Source: Sebaldella termitidis ATCC 33386
GTDB taxonomy: Bacteria; Fusobacteriota; Fusobacteriia; Fusobacteriales; Leptotrichiaceae
Direction of reading: 5' to 3'
Assembly (NCBI RefSeq): GCF_000024405.1
Contig: NC_013517.1
Span: 2,232,001-2,296,000 of the forward strand
DNA: 64,000 nucleotides
Shown: positions 39,101-46,449 of the stretch, piece by piece
Layout of the letters: each line of letters begins with the position of its first letter
Position numbering within the stretch: the stretch's first letter is position 1
Translations under genes and position numbers: made by a program
Notes under the pieces: model-generated
Seen by the model: the letters and a program-made list of their open reading frames with translations, nothing else
The model's database searches: none
Told to the model about the DNA's origin: nothing

Positions 39101-40117
39101 AAAATATATGATAAGATTGACTATATAACTACAGAAAAAGATTTTAGAGATGTAATGGCAAGTCTTGCAGGAAATGTGTATGCGAATATCAATCAGAGAG
39201 AGGAAGATATTGCCAGAGCTTTTGAAAATTCACTGGATCTATTGTCAAATTCTGTAAATAATACAAAAGAAAATGTAAAGATAAATGTAATAGCCGGAAA
39301 AGGAAAACATAAAGACGGTACAGACGGAGTAGTAGGATATGATTATACAACAACAGGTGTACTTGCCCTGCGTGAAGTAGAAAGAACCTACAGACATACA
39401 TTTGGATATTCACTGGGTTATTTACATACAGGATTTGAGTTCAGTGACGGAAATGAAAGTGAAGAATGGGTAGATACGGTTCAGCTCGGAGTGCATAATA
39501 AATATAATGCCGGCGGATGGAAAGTAAGAAATGATCTTACAGGAAGAGTAAGTATCCATAATATAGACAGAAATATAGACTGGCCTTCTCCGAATAAAAG
39601 ATCGGAAATGAACGGATCATATGAAACATACTCTGTAACCTCAGACAATATACTGGGAAAAGAGTTTGAAATAGGAAAACAAGTCAGCATAACTCCGTAC
39701 GGTGCTTTCAGAGCAATGTACGTAACAAGACCTTCATTTGAAGAAAGCGGTCTTGAAAGACTTGAAGTAGAAGGAAATGACGCATGGAGTGCAAAACCAA
39801 GAGCAGGAGTAGAGCTGAAAGGAGCTGTACCGCTTGGAAACAAGAACAGCTGGCAGCTGAAAGGATCACTGGATGTAGCTTATGAGTACGAGCTTGCAGA
39901 TTTGAATGAACGGGAAAAGGCAAGACTCGCAGCTGTAGAAAATGATTATCATAAGCTGTCAAATCCTGAGGAAGAAAAAGGAACATTCAGAACAAAAGCT
40001 TCTATTGGTGTGGAAGTAGAAGACAGATACGGAATATTCCTTACAGGTGAATATGCTAAAGGGAATGACAGTCAGGATGATTACAGAGCAGGATTAACAT
40101 TAAAAGCAGTATTTTAA
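33200..40117 (+). CDS. Giant type V autotransporter (beta-helix passenger)
   Basis: 2,305 residues. The start is ATG 33200 with AGGAGA 6 bp upstream; the frame is open from 33173 but without a better site. A signal peptide (MNKNKKLLVSFAAMNALLPAYVNAG region) precedes a fusobacterial-type N-terminal region. A Gly/Asn/Ser-rich passenger follows, built from many degenerate repeats such as GDNSIGIF, NKGTI, SIGIYG and AVGIY, consistent with a long beta-helix. The C-terminal autotransporter barrel spans about 2026-2305 and ends in the aromatic LTLKAVF. No protease or lipase motif was seen, so the passenger is probably an adhesin. It is monocistronic. Confidence 0.92.
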   Translation: MNKNKKLLVSFAAMNALLPAYVNAGQSASGIKYDRLYNNMVKNIKAGKSNNNNYKLIEKVLNKRNKELKDLYLQSDYIVKPEYLEWQIFFSGFYHENENNDNTSENARYHSKVEYGTSGYYNADGEYVVTGIEQSVIGKPYQPLQTGKEIDLGVSIPIKGITRDPSALNPVAPAEINVSPGIFNVTPPQSANVPVVNTLIFQPITPEVESPTLTSVPVITVKGAGGGNSDGAYFYQGGSSHAVISQWDMITGDINIRATAFQNYSYTMNNATGTISLSGQRLSPGSSTVPGAYTSAALPSSLITQSGVSMQGFYRIVGAPVVRLGAGVTFTLEGDNSALSLSQHILHYDAHGEQASTLDWLETNGRISAAEKTEFTKYVPNTNSTFFQYVVNEGKMNLVGRDVLAVNQQGHTYSGDTPVSVFANKGEITGLNDLTTSGYTSMRQTVFAFLESGNTPGREQIFDNTASGKIELRAPESIVYNIGSNYDRVHSASFFNSGSIKMYGLKNVGVYTAGAYTGYSPSAGLAKPGRIVFDTPIEILGDQSIGIDLERPINGAQSKINLKIGGEGNSYSGNAGIGYDPSLVEESTGLYYKLTAGGANTLVTLDDYLIKADSYSKKSYLVRVEDGTLTLGDGNSINNSGKNQLIESDGGIENVLLAAIGKTAKLVTDGDITVNALNGVRQTGIYAGDFSTTPSNGGGKIEFAGKLNVSGDASKGIVVDKAGTSSATGASIVNSGEMSVSGGSYYDSVLNKTVGSVGVIVNGQYSKFESSGTGSTLNVDVADKESTAIFTNDGIADITNGNIKTSNGAFNLYSKGSTASIKLTDTFLETGQKSLLFYSESNGKFDLNNVTARIKGGTNAGDRGTAFYYQGTGGSINATAIENYIKNMLNNTQGQLTLDMESGSRLFILDNVAVDLSSAAGAVGSLGINFTPTSTDYKTYMMYKSSLGIDQNIDLDSASDAYNALEIATSSITNNGKSITGNLAGNVAIAQENGLDASGTPLARNMVTLTNDGGVISLGGANSVGMYSSFGEIYNKNNAKITASGDNSIGIYAVNGAKVENQAGSEITIGKSGTGIFAEGYKQGTAQSFGDGKLDIKNSGLIKSGTGSGAVGIFLSNNSGAAKSDIKLDLDNGVINLKDSENAVGVYVDKGTVTDNASTITVGKNGIAFYAKDSDVTLNGTTINLFGDNALGLYLDSPSSFTGTGNINIDGQNAVLFNIVSSGVTITNNFTLGTVTSGSTYSIGNITGGEIEYTGNTTLGNNGTMMAGINSAIYLNGSVITAAPGAVNTAAMALDGQYGSAVSFPTMSLNTDGENAGTIALGDSSIGIYGKNSSRLSNKGTITMGTGSAAISTSGAGSTAVNSGQINLGAKSQGIYMKDGDKISNTLTGKIESDGESSIGIFGNNISSSIENDGLINLSGNSTIGIYTSGGTAKTVTNSGTGIINIGNSVSQDEPGVGIFSQTAGDTIINAGTITGGDNTIGIFSQDAAVTNSGNMSTGSGGTAIYVRGGSLNMAGGTITTGGNGSIGVYASDLTSPIVNNTVFNMGSGTDTNNAYGFVFTGTIAPDFTNNAAAAMDSNSVFVYSKTGGLITNNANITMNGSNNVAYYVEQAGAVVNNAQIKGDTGVANIGIFGKGIYDSLGNLVSEGSIRNTSDILLGDSNLIELTDQYGQKYKSGYSVGIYGEGSSVQNDSSASVKVGKDGIGIYVKDAQSSSVNHGNIIGTGDNSIGIFADNTKIENYGTIDMTGENVIGIAVRNGAELLNKGTIKVNGNNVYGIYMSGENTVVRNEGNIIISGTGLGIGYTPNININNIHDTTGTTTGSTSKYYELPEMPTLINSGVINIELGSNFNYDGVKVIVKVDPSTNTPTTNSSNQVGFGGTIPDKFEITPDFSQGTSADRYILENIFMGQSGRGEYISQSLTWDATAQGSNMVMTRKSYTDFTDGLWYEDFGRVLNENYASSTGDGLKIYDKIDYITTEKDFRDVMASLAGNVYANINQREEDIARAFENSLDLLSNSVNNTKENVKINVIAGKGKHKDGTDGVVGYDYTTTGVLALREVERTYRHTFGYSLGYLHTGFEFSDGNESEEWVDTVQLGVHNKYNAGGWKVRNDLTGRVSIHNIDRNIDWPSPNKRSEMNGSYETYSVTSDNILGKEFEIGKQVSITPYGAFRAMYVTRPSFEESGLERLEVEGNDAWSAKPRAGVELKGAVPLGNKNSWQLKGSLDVAYEYELADLNEREKARLAAVENDYHKLSNPEEEKGTFRTKASIGVEVEDRYGIFLTGEYAKGNDSQDDYRAGLTLKAVF

Positions 40118-40133
40118 AATGATAAAAATGAAG

Positions 40134-40156
40134 ATGAGCCTTACGGCTCATTTTTT
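40134..40156 (+). terminator. Terminator after the autotransporter
   Basis: ATGAGCC (40134-40140), loop TTAC, GGCTCAT (40145-40151), T6. Confidence 0.9.
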
Positions 40157-40179
40157 ATGTAAAAAAATTTTAAATTTAC

Positions 40180-40216
40180 AAAAAATAAAAAAGCCGGTCA
40201 AATATATTGACACGGC
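40180..40216 (-). terminator. Terminator of nagB-nagA (minus strand)
   Basis: GCCGGTCAA (40193-40201) pairs with TTGAC-A-CGGC (40207-40216), with one bulged base. The A-rich run at 40180-40192 gives the U tract when read on the minus strand. Confidence 0.82.
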
Positions 40217-40222
40217 CTTATA

Positions 40223-41365
40223 TTAATTAAATTTTTTATATTTTCCTTTGGCAACTATTCCCAAAACATCAAAGTTATCATTCAGAATAGCAAAGTCAGC
40301 TACATATCCGGGCTTTATAAAACCATATCTGTCTTCTACAGATATTGCCTTGGCCGGGTATGAAGTAGCCATTCTCAAAGCTTCTTCTTTTGGCAGGCCT
40401 GTATGATGGACAAGATTTCTTACTCCTGCATTCATAACAAGGGCTGAACCGCCAAGAGTACCGTTTTCATCGAAGCATTTACCATTTTCATGAAAAACCC
40501 TCTTACCTTCAAAGATAAATTCTTTCATGTCAGTACCAGCTGGACTTACAGCATCAGTTACCAGATATAATTTATCCTGAAGTACTCCGTGGGCTATTCT
40601 GATACTTGCAAAGTCACTGTGAAAGCCATCAGCAATAACTCCTGCATAAATATCTTTCTTATCAAAGATGAAGCCTACAACTCCGGGTTCTCGTGAACCA
40701 AATTCTGTCATGGCATTAAAAAGATGTGTGGCATTTTTAAAGTAATCTTTTTTAGACTCGCATTCTGAATATTTTGCAAAAGTATGGCCGATAGAAACAT
40801 GAATTCCGGCACCCTTTAATTTCTCAAGATGTGCAGGCTGTGCTTTTTCCGGAGCCATAGTAATAATTTTTACTGTTTTATTTCCGGAAGAAGCAATTCT
40901 GTCTACCATATCATCTGAAAGTATTCTTATGTAATCAGCATTATGTATTCCTTTTTTTTCAAGACTAATATTAGGGCCTTCAATATGAAGTCCGAGAACT
41001 CCTATCTGCTCCATATCATTCATATTATCAATTAAATCAAGAGATTTTAATATTTTTTCATCCGGTGATGTGATTAATGTTGGTAAAAATGAAGTACATC
41101 CATATTTCTGGTTTGTTTCATTCATTATTTCCAATGTTTTACGGGAAATATCATCATTAAAGAGAACACCGCCGCATCCGTTCAGCTGCAGATCAATAAA
41201 GCCAGGTGATAAAACAGAATTATTAAGGTCAATAGTCTCTTTGTCAGTGTAATCTGACAGTTCAGATTCCGGCAGAGTTTTAATGATTTTGTCATCTTCA
41301 ATTAGAACAGCAGTATCATTAATAAATGAATTTCCGTCAAAAATTCTACAATTTTTTAATATCAT
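40223..41365 (-). CDS. nagA: N-acetylglucosamine-6-phosphate deacetylase
   Basis: 380 residues. It converts GlcNAc-6-P to glucosamine-6-P and acetate. Amidohydrolase blocks: GFIDLQLNGCGGVLF, HIEGPNIS (metal Glu), SIGHTFAKYSE and ATHLFNAM (His ligands), and LVTDAVSPAG (catalytic Asp). The start has AGAGGTGCTGTTCC upstream on the minus strand. It follows nagB at a 12-bp distance, so the two form one operon, and a terminator lies just after its stop. The product feeds NagB. Confidence 0.95.
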   Translation of the reverse strand: MILKNCRIFDGNSFINDTAVLIEDDKIIKTLPESELSDYTDKETIDLNNSVLSPGFIDLQLNGCGGVLFNDDISRKTLEIMNETNQKYGCTSFLPTLITSPDEKILKSLDLIDNMNDMEQIGVLGLHIEGPNISLEKKGIHNADYIRILSDDMVDRIASSGNKTVKIITMAPEKAQPAHLEKLKGAGIHVSIGHTFAKYSECESKKDYFKNATHLFNAMTEFGSREPGVVGFIFDKKDIYAGVIADGFHSDFASIRIAHGVLQDKLYLVTDAVSPAGTDMKEFIFEGKRVFHENGKCFDENGTLGGSALVMNAGVRNLVHHTGLPKEEALRMATSYPAKAISVEDRYGFIKPGYVADFAILNDNFDVLGIVAKGKYKKFN

Positions 41366-41377
41366 GGAACAGCACCT

Positions 41378-42208
41378 CTATTTCAGTTTTAATAATTCCT
41401 CTTTTAATTTGTTTGTATCAAGATTTTCAGCTTCTATTTCTTTAAAATAGTTATATGTTTTTACTTTTAATTCTACAGCTGCAGATTCATCAACAACAAC
41501 AATTGCTCTTCTGTGTAATTGCAGTGCTGAAAGAGTACAAAGATGATTAACTCCGTTTTCTATTCCCTGATGTACAGCATTTGCTTTTTTATACCCGTCT
41601 GCCATTATTACTACTTCCTCAGAGTCAAGCAGAGTTCCTACTCCTACAGTTAATGCTACTTTTGGTACTTTGGTAATATCATTGTCAAAAAATCTTGAAT
41701 TAGCAAGAATAGTATCATAAGTCAGTTCTTTGTCTCTTGTTCTTGATTCAAGCGAAGAACCGGGCTCATTAAATGCAATGTGACCGTCTTCACCTACACC
41801 GCCTAAGAATAATTTTATTCCACCGTAAGATTTTATTTTTTCTTCGTACTCCTCACATGTTTTTTTGATATCAGTAGTTAATCCGTCAAGGATGTTTATA
41901 TTTTCTTCTCTTGCATCTACATGCTTAAAGAAAGTATCATACATAAAATAGTGGTAACTTTGCGGATGATCAGGAGCCAGTCCGATATATTCGTCCATAT
42001 TAAATGTAACAACGTTTTTGAATGATACAACTCCGTCTTTATGTAATTGGATCAGATTTTTATATGTTTCCATAGGAGTGCTGCCTGTAGGCAGTCCCAA
42101 TACGAATGGTCTGTCCTCTGTTGGTTTGAATTCCAGTATTTTTTTTGCAGTATGGTAAGCTACCCACTTTCCGATATCTTCCTTGTCTTTTAAAATGATA
42201 AGTCTCAT
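41378..42208 (-). CDS. nagB: Glucosamine-6-phosphate deaminase
   Basis: 276 residues, the length of the hexameric E. coli-type enzyme. It converts glucosamine-6-P to fructose-6-P and ammonia. Motifs: [54 protein letters not shown] and the catalytic-site loop around [18 protein letters not shown]. The start has AGAGAGGTGAATTTTTT upstream on the minus strand. First gene of the nagB-nagA operon, read divergently from the RpiR-type regulator. Confidence 0.96.
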   Translation of the reverse strand: MRLIILKDKEDIGKWVAYHTAKKILEFKPTEDRPFVLGLPTGSTPMETYKNLIQLHKDGVVSFKNVVTFNMDEYIGLAPDHPQSYHYFMYDTFFKHVDAREENINILDGLTTDIKKTCEEYEEKIKSYGGIKLFLGGVGEDGHIAFNEPGSSLESRTRDKELTYDTILANSRFFDNDITKVPKVALTVGVGTLLDSEEVVIMADGYKKANAVHQGIENGVNHLCTLSALQLHRRAIVVVDESAAVELKVKTYNYFKEIEAENLDTNKLKEELLKLK

Positions 42209-42263
42209 AAAAAATTCACCTCTCTATATAATATTTAATAAATAAATTTTACTATCTATATTA

Positions 42264-42292
42264 GTTATACTATATTAAGTCTAAAAAATCAA
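42264..42292 (-). promoter_or_regulatory. Promoter of nagB-nagA
   Basis: On the minus strand: TTGATT (42292-42287), 17-bp spacer, TATAAC (42269-42264), 55 bp before the nagB start. It faces away from the regulator gene across a 526-bp AT-rich intergenic region in which I see no other gene. Confidence 0.65.
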
Positions 42293-42647
42293 GGTTTTTT
42301 GAATTAAAATAAAAAAAATGAAAAAAAGAGTATTTTTAGTATTTCCATAAGAAAATAACTGTAAAAAAGAAATTAAAATTCATTTTATATGAATAAGTGT
42401 GAATCTATTTTTGAATTAGGTTTTTTTATTGTAAACAAAGGGTTAGATTGTGTTTTTTTGAAAAAATCATATGAATTTCTAAGAAAGCAATAATTGCTAA
42501 AAATATTTGATTTGAAATTTATAAAATTAAATTTTACCAATAAAATCAATATAAATTTATATGTAAGTCTATAAAAATGAAAATTCAATAATTTTTTTCA
42601 ATAAAAAATTATATTTTGAAAAAATAGAAATATTTTTTTTAAACCTA

Positions 42648-42694
42648 TTGACTTTTGAAAAAAACGTGGTATTATAATAGTGAATTTGAATTCA
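42648..42694 (+). promoter_or_regulatory. Promoter and palindromic operator candidate before the RpiR gene
   Basis: TTGACT (42648-42653) and TATAAT (42673-42678) are spaced 19 bp. A perfect 14-bp palindrome TGAATTTGAATTCA (42681-42694) lies immediately downstream, where a bound repressor would block initiation. The operator role is inferred from position. Confidence 0.5.
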
Positions 42695-42734
42695 GATAAT
42701 GATTCGGAAAATGAATTATAAGTTGGTGATAGCA

Positions 42735-43565
42735 ATGTTTCAAGTGAAATTAAAATCTGTATATAACGATTTAACAAAATCAGAAAAAAAAATTGCTAAT
42801 TTCATAATGAAAAATTTTGAGAAGACAAAAACAATGACTTCATATGATATATCGAAAAAAGTCAATGTGGGGCAGGCAACTGTCATCAGATTCTCAAAAA
42901 AGCTGGGGTATAGTAGTTTTAATGAACTTATAAATTCAATCAATAAATTAGATCAGGAAGATATTCTGGAAAAAAATATTAGTCTGGGAGATGATATAGC
43001 AACAACTAATACAAAAATAGCCAATCAATATATAGATGTCATAAAACTGACACTTGAGCTGAATCCGGTTTATGTATTTGAAGAGGTTATAGAGGCTATA
43101 ATTGCAGCTGAAAGAATAGTGGTTTTGGGAATAGGCAACTCTGCGATTGTATCCACAGACTTTGTAAATAAGCTTGCCAGAGTGGGAATGAATGCCTTTA
43201 CCAATCTGGACACACATTTACAGTTTTCCATGATTTCCAATCTCGGAAAAAATGACTTACTGATACTGATATCTGATTCTGGAGAAACGAGAGAAATAAT
43301 CGAAGCTGCTAAGCTGGCAAAGCAAAATAAAACAAGAATAATTTCGATAACAAAGTTTACTAAAAACAAGCTTCATGCTTACTCTGATTTTATTCTGAAA
43401 ACTGCAAGCTTTGATATTAATCTCCGGCTAGATGCCACTACATCCAGAATAACACAGTTTACAATTATTGATATGATTTTTATAAATATCTTAAAAACAG
43501 ATTTTTCCAAGTATAAGGAAATAATTACAAACAGCGATAACGCTGTAAAGCTACTAAAATATTAA
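42735..43565 (+). CDS. RpiR/MurR-family transcriptional regulator
   Basis: 276 residues. The N-terminal RpiR helix-turn-helix (about 1-75, MTSYDISKKVNVGQATVIRFSKKLGYSSFNEL) is followed by a SIS sugar-phosphate domain (about 110-255, VVLGIGNSAIVSTDFVNKL, ILISDSGETREIIEAAKLAK). Members sense phosphosugars; MurR senses MurNAc-6-P. I start at ATG 42735, 6 bp after GGTGAT; earlier in-frame ATGs (42699, 42711) lack a good site. It lies between divergent nagBA and the PTS genes, so control of amino-sugar uptake and breakdown is the natural role. The effector is not determined by sequence. Confidence 0.88.
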   Translation: MFQVKLKSVYNDLTKSEKKIANFIMKNFEKTKTMTSYDISKKVNVGQATVIRFSKKLGYSSFNELINSINKLDQEDILEKNISLGDDIATTNTKIANQYIDVIKLTLELNPVYVFEEVIEAIIAAERIVVLGIGNSAIVSTDFVNKLARVGMNAFTNLDTHLQFSMISNLGKNDLLILISDSGETREIIEAAKLAKQNKTRIISITKFTKNKLHAYSDFILKTASFDINLRLDATTSRITQFTIIDMIFINILKTDFSKYKEIITNSDNAVKLLKY

Positions 43566-43616
43566 TAAAAAATATTTGATAAAAAAGAACAATTAATTTT
43601 GAGAGGTGTGGTTTTA

Positions 43617-44990
43617 ATGTTAGCAAAATTACAAAAACTAGGGAAAGCATTGATGCTTCCGATCGCAGTACTTCCAATAGCTGGTATACTTTTAAGAATA
43701 GGACAGCCGGATGTTTTGAATATGCCTTTTATAGCAAGTGCCGGCGGAGCAATATTTGATAACCTGGCAGTATTATTTGGTATAGGTATAGCAGTTGGAC
43801 TGGCAAAAAACAATGACGGTGCTGCAGGATTAGCAGGGGCAATAGCCCATTTTATATTATTGGCAACAGCAACAACAATAGTGGCAGCAAGATATCCTGA
43901 TCTGAAATTCAGTGTGGGTGTACTTACAGGGATAATCGGAGGTATTACTGCAGGTCTACTTTATAATAGATTCCATGATATAAAAGTTCCGGAATTTTTG
44001 GGTTTCTTTGGCGGAAGACGTTTTGTTCCTATTATTACAGGTTTATTCGCACTTGCGGAAGGTGCAATTCTAGGACTTATTTATCCGATATTTGATCTTT
44101 TCTTTACAAAAACTGGTACATGGATTGTAAATTCAGGACCAATAGGATCATTTGTATTCGGACTGCTTAACAGATTATTAATCCCGACAGGATTACATCA
44201 CATATTAAACAGTTTCGTATGGTTTGTATTTGGAACTTACAATGAAAAAACAGGGGATTTGAACAGATTCTTTGCAGGAGATCCTAATGCTGGTCAGTTT
44301 ATGACAGGATTTTTCCCGGTAATGATGTTTGGTGTAGCCGGTGCTGCATTAGCAATGTATCTTACTGCTAAAAAAGAAAGAAGATCTGAAGTAGGCGGAA
44401 TGCTTATATCAGTGGCTTTAACAGCATTTTTGACTGGAATAACTGAACCGTTTGAATTTCTGTTTATGTTCTTATCACCAGTATTATATCTAATTCATGC
44501 TGTCTTAACAGGGTCATCTATGGCGTTAACATATGCAATGGGTATGAGAGACGGTTTCTCATTCTCGGCCGGGGCAATTGACTATTTTCTGAATTTCGGA
44601 ATAGCAACGAAACCTTTGGGTATAGCTTTATTCGGGGTAGTATATTTCTTCTTGTACTTTGTGATATTCTATTTCATGATAAAAACATTCAATCTTAAAA
44701 CACCGGGAAGAGAAGATGAAGATGTAGCTGCAATGACAGCTCCTGATCTTGGAATAACAGAAGAAACAGCAAAATATGTAGAACTGTTAGGCGGTATAGA
44801 TAATATAAAATCAATAGATTCATGTATAACTAGACTAAGACTTACAGTAAATGATTCAAGCAACATAAGTGATGCGAAATTAAAAGCACTTGGAGCAAAA
44901 GGTGTAATCAGACCATCAAAAGACGCAGTACAGATAGTGTTAGGACAAAAGGCTGAAAAAATGGCTGACGAATTAAGAAAACTAAAGTAA
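43617..44990 (+). CDS. PTS EIICB, N-acetylglucosamine type
   Basis: 457 residues. The EIIC domain (about 1-370, glucose/GlcNAc family) has MLPIAVLPIAGILLRIGQPD, NRLLIPTGLHHILNSFVWF and GITEPFEFLFMFLSPVLYLIHAVL. The EIIB domain (about 380-457) has the phosphorylated Cys403 in IDSCITRLRL. There is no EIIA domain, so a soluble EIIA is needed from elsewhere. The IIC-IIB order matches Bacillus NagP rather than MurP (IIB-IIC). It should import and phosphorylate GlcNAc, feeding nagA/nagB. The start is ATG 43617, 8 bp after GAGAGGTG. An upstream in-frame TTG (43599) overlaps that site region. Confidence 0.9.
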   Translation: MLAKLQKLGKALMLPIAVLPIAGILLRIGQPDVLNMPFIASAGGAIFDNLAVLFGIGIAVGLAKNNDGAAGLAGAIAHFILLATATTIVAARYPDLKFSVGVLTGIIGGITAGLLYNRFHDIKVPEFLGFFGGRRFVPIITGLFALAEGAILGLIYPIFDLFFTKTGTWIVNSGPIGSFVFGLLNRLLIPTGLHHILNSFVWFVFGTYNEKTGDLNRFFAGDPNAGQFMTGFFPVMMFGVAGAALAMYLTAKKERRSEVGGMLISVALTAFLTGITEPFEFLFMFLSPVLYLIHAVLTGSSMALTYAMGMRDGFSFSAGAIDYFLNFGIATKPLGIALFGVVYFFLYFVIFYFMIKTFNLKTPGREDEDVAAMTAPDLGITEETAKYVELLGGIDNIKSIDSCITRLRLTVNDSSNISDAKLKALGAKGVIRPSKDAVQIVLGQKAEKMADELRKLK

Positions 44991-45010
44991 CTTAAATTAC
45001 ATATATTTTG

Positions 45011-45120
45011 GGAAAGAGACTCTTGGATACAGTATTATTAACAAATTTTTACAGATAATTATTACTAAAAATATTATTTGAATTAAATATTGTGATATAT
45101 TGACCAGGGTCTCTTTTTCC
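45011..45120 (+). terminator. Long-stem terminator after the EIICB gene
   Basis: GGAAAGAGAC (45011-45020) and CTTGG pair with CCAGG (45104-45108) and GTCTCTTTTTCC (45109-45120). The loop is about 78 nt. The T5 lies inside the 3' arm, so termination strength is uncertain. Confidence 0.55.
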
Positions 45121-45239
45121 GTGTAAAAAATGGAGCAGTGAAGAAATGAAAATAACTTTTAGCATGAGAAACAGCTTGGTAATATTTATTTGATTAGTTA
45201 TATTTTATAATTATATATTATTCTAGGAGGTAATATCAC

Positions 45240-46238
45240 ATGAAAAAATTATTATTTTTATTAGGAGTTCTTGCGGTGACATGCGGTGTGTCATATGCTG
45301 CAAATGGGGATGATCGTGGAGTGAGTGATGACGATCTTAAACAGATTCTGGTTCCCGGTCAGCCTGAATGGAAATTTTTAGTAAGAACTTATGTGGAAAG
45401 AGAGGATTTTGATAACGGATCACCGCTTATCAACGGCTCATACGAAGACGGCTTATTCTGGGGAGTAGGATTTAATGCCGGACTTGGAAAGTGGAATTTT
45501 GATTTAGCAGCAGAAAGAAGATGGGGCGGAGATTGGGATTCTCCAGATTACGATACGATGAGAGTGGATTACAAAATCAGATATCAGGTTATTCCTCAAT
45601 TAGGTGTCCATTTTAAGTACAGATCAGAAAACAGAGACAGAGATTATGGAAAATCAACTTGGTATAATTCTTCGACAAGAGACAGGGTAGAATTAGGGAC
45701 AGATTTTGATTTCTTCGGCGGGTATTTCTCAGGATGGCTTGTGGGAGGACACGATGAAGATAAATTTGACAAGGTAGACCCTCTTACAGGATATGTAAAC
45801 GGATCTGGAAGAGATCATGGTAATTACTGGGAAGGTGACTTCGGACCTACATTTAAATTAACAGACAGAATATCTTTAAGACCAACTATTTATACAACTG
45901 GAGAATACTATGATAGCTACAGAATGACAGAAGAGCAGTTCAGATTAATGGCTACTTTCAAGGTTAATGACAGAGTGGAAATCATGCCGAGAATAAGAAT
46001 GACACTTGATAAAAACCTAAGAAACAAGCCAAATACAGAAACAGGATATGATATTGATTTTGCTGAAAGAATCAGATACGAATTGCTTGGAAATGTTAAG
46101 ATAACAGACAAAATGAGTCTTTTCTTAGGACTTGCTTATGATGTACAGGATAGAAAACTTGTGACACCGGGTAATACTTCTGATGGAAAAGATATCAATA
46201 TGTGGTGGTGGACAGGACAGCTAAGTTACGCATTTTAA
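45240..46238 (+). CDS. Outer-membrane porin, KdgM/OmpG-like
   Basis: 332 residues. The signal peptide (MKKLLFLLGVLAVTCGVSYA) is followed by a protein made almost entirely of amphipathic strands rich in Trp, Tyr and Arg, such as WKFLVRTYVERED, WNFDLAAERRW and RVEIMPRIRMTLDKN, ending in the aromatic WWWTGQLSYAF. This resembles monomeric sugar-acid porins (KdgM/NanC/OmpG type). Its place between two PTS genes of an amino-sugar locus suggests that it admits GlcNAc-containing sugars or muropeptide fragments. That substrate assignment is inference. The start has CTAGGAGGTAATATCAC. Confidence 0.85.
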   Translation: MKKLLFLLGVLAVTCGVSYAANGDDRGVSDDDLKQILVPGQPEWKFLVRTYVEREDFDNGSPLINGSYEDGLFWGVGFNAGLGKWNFDLAAERRWGGDWDSPDYDTMRVDYKIRYQVIPQLGVHFKYRSENRDRDYGKSTWYNSSTRDRVELGTDFDFFGGYFSGWLVGGHDEDKFDKVDPLTGYVNGSGRDHGNYWEGDFGPTFKLTDRISLRPTIYTTGEYYDSYRMTEEQFRLMATFKVNDRVEIMPRIRMTLDKNLRNKPNTETGYDIDFAERIRYELLGNVKITDKMSLFLGLAYDVQDRKLVTPGNTSDGKDINMWWWTGQLSYAF

Positions 46239-46285
46239 TATTTAAAATTAGGAAGAATATATATTTCTTGGTTAAGATTATGTCT

Positions 46286-46409
46286 AATAAATTAATTAAC
46301 TTTATTAATATATAGAGCGGTCATACAGGTTATAACTTTGAAGAGAAAAGTGAGAAAAATTTCTCTTCAAAGTCTATATTCAATAAATTAATTAACTTTA
46401 TTAATATAT
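46286..46409. repeat. Two 28-bp direct repeats flanking a 14-bp perfect hairpin
   Basis: The same 28-bp AT-rich sequence (AATAAATTAATTAACTTTAT...) occurs at 46286-46313 and 46382-46409. Between them, ACTTTGAAGAGAAA (46335-46348) pairs perfectly with TTTCTCTTCAAAGT (46360-46373), without a following T tract. Each repeat contains AATAAA/TTTATT arms around TTAATTAA. The second copy lies 40 bp before the EIIC start. Operators, or a small repeated element, are both possible. Confidence 0.8.
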
Positions 46410-46449
46410 GGGAATTAAATATATATAGATAAGAAAAGGAGAAAATAAT

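Noticed and set aside
42385-42588. 67-codon minus-strand frame in the nagB-RpiR intergenic region
   Set aside because: Very AT-rich; composition is Phe/Lys/Asn/Ile/Tyr as expected by chance, there is no ribosome binding site, and no domain is recognised.
45148-45195. 15-codon frame upstream of the porin gene as a leader peptide
   Set aside because: Only a weak ribosome binding site, no terminator or alternative pairing around it; likely chance.
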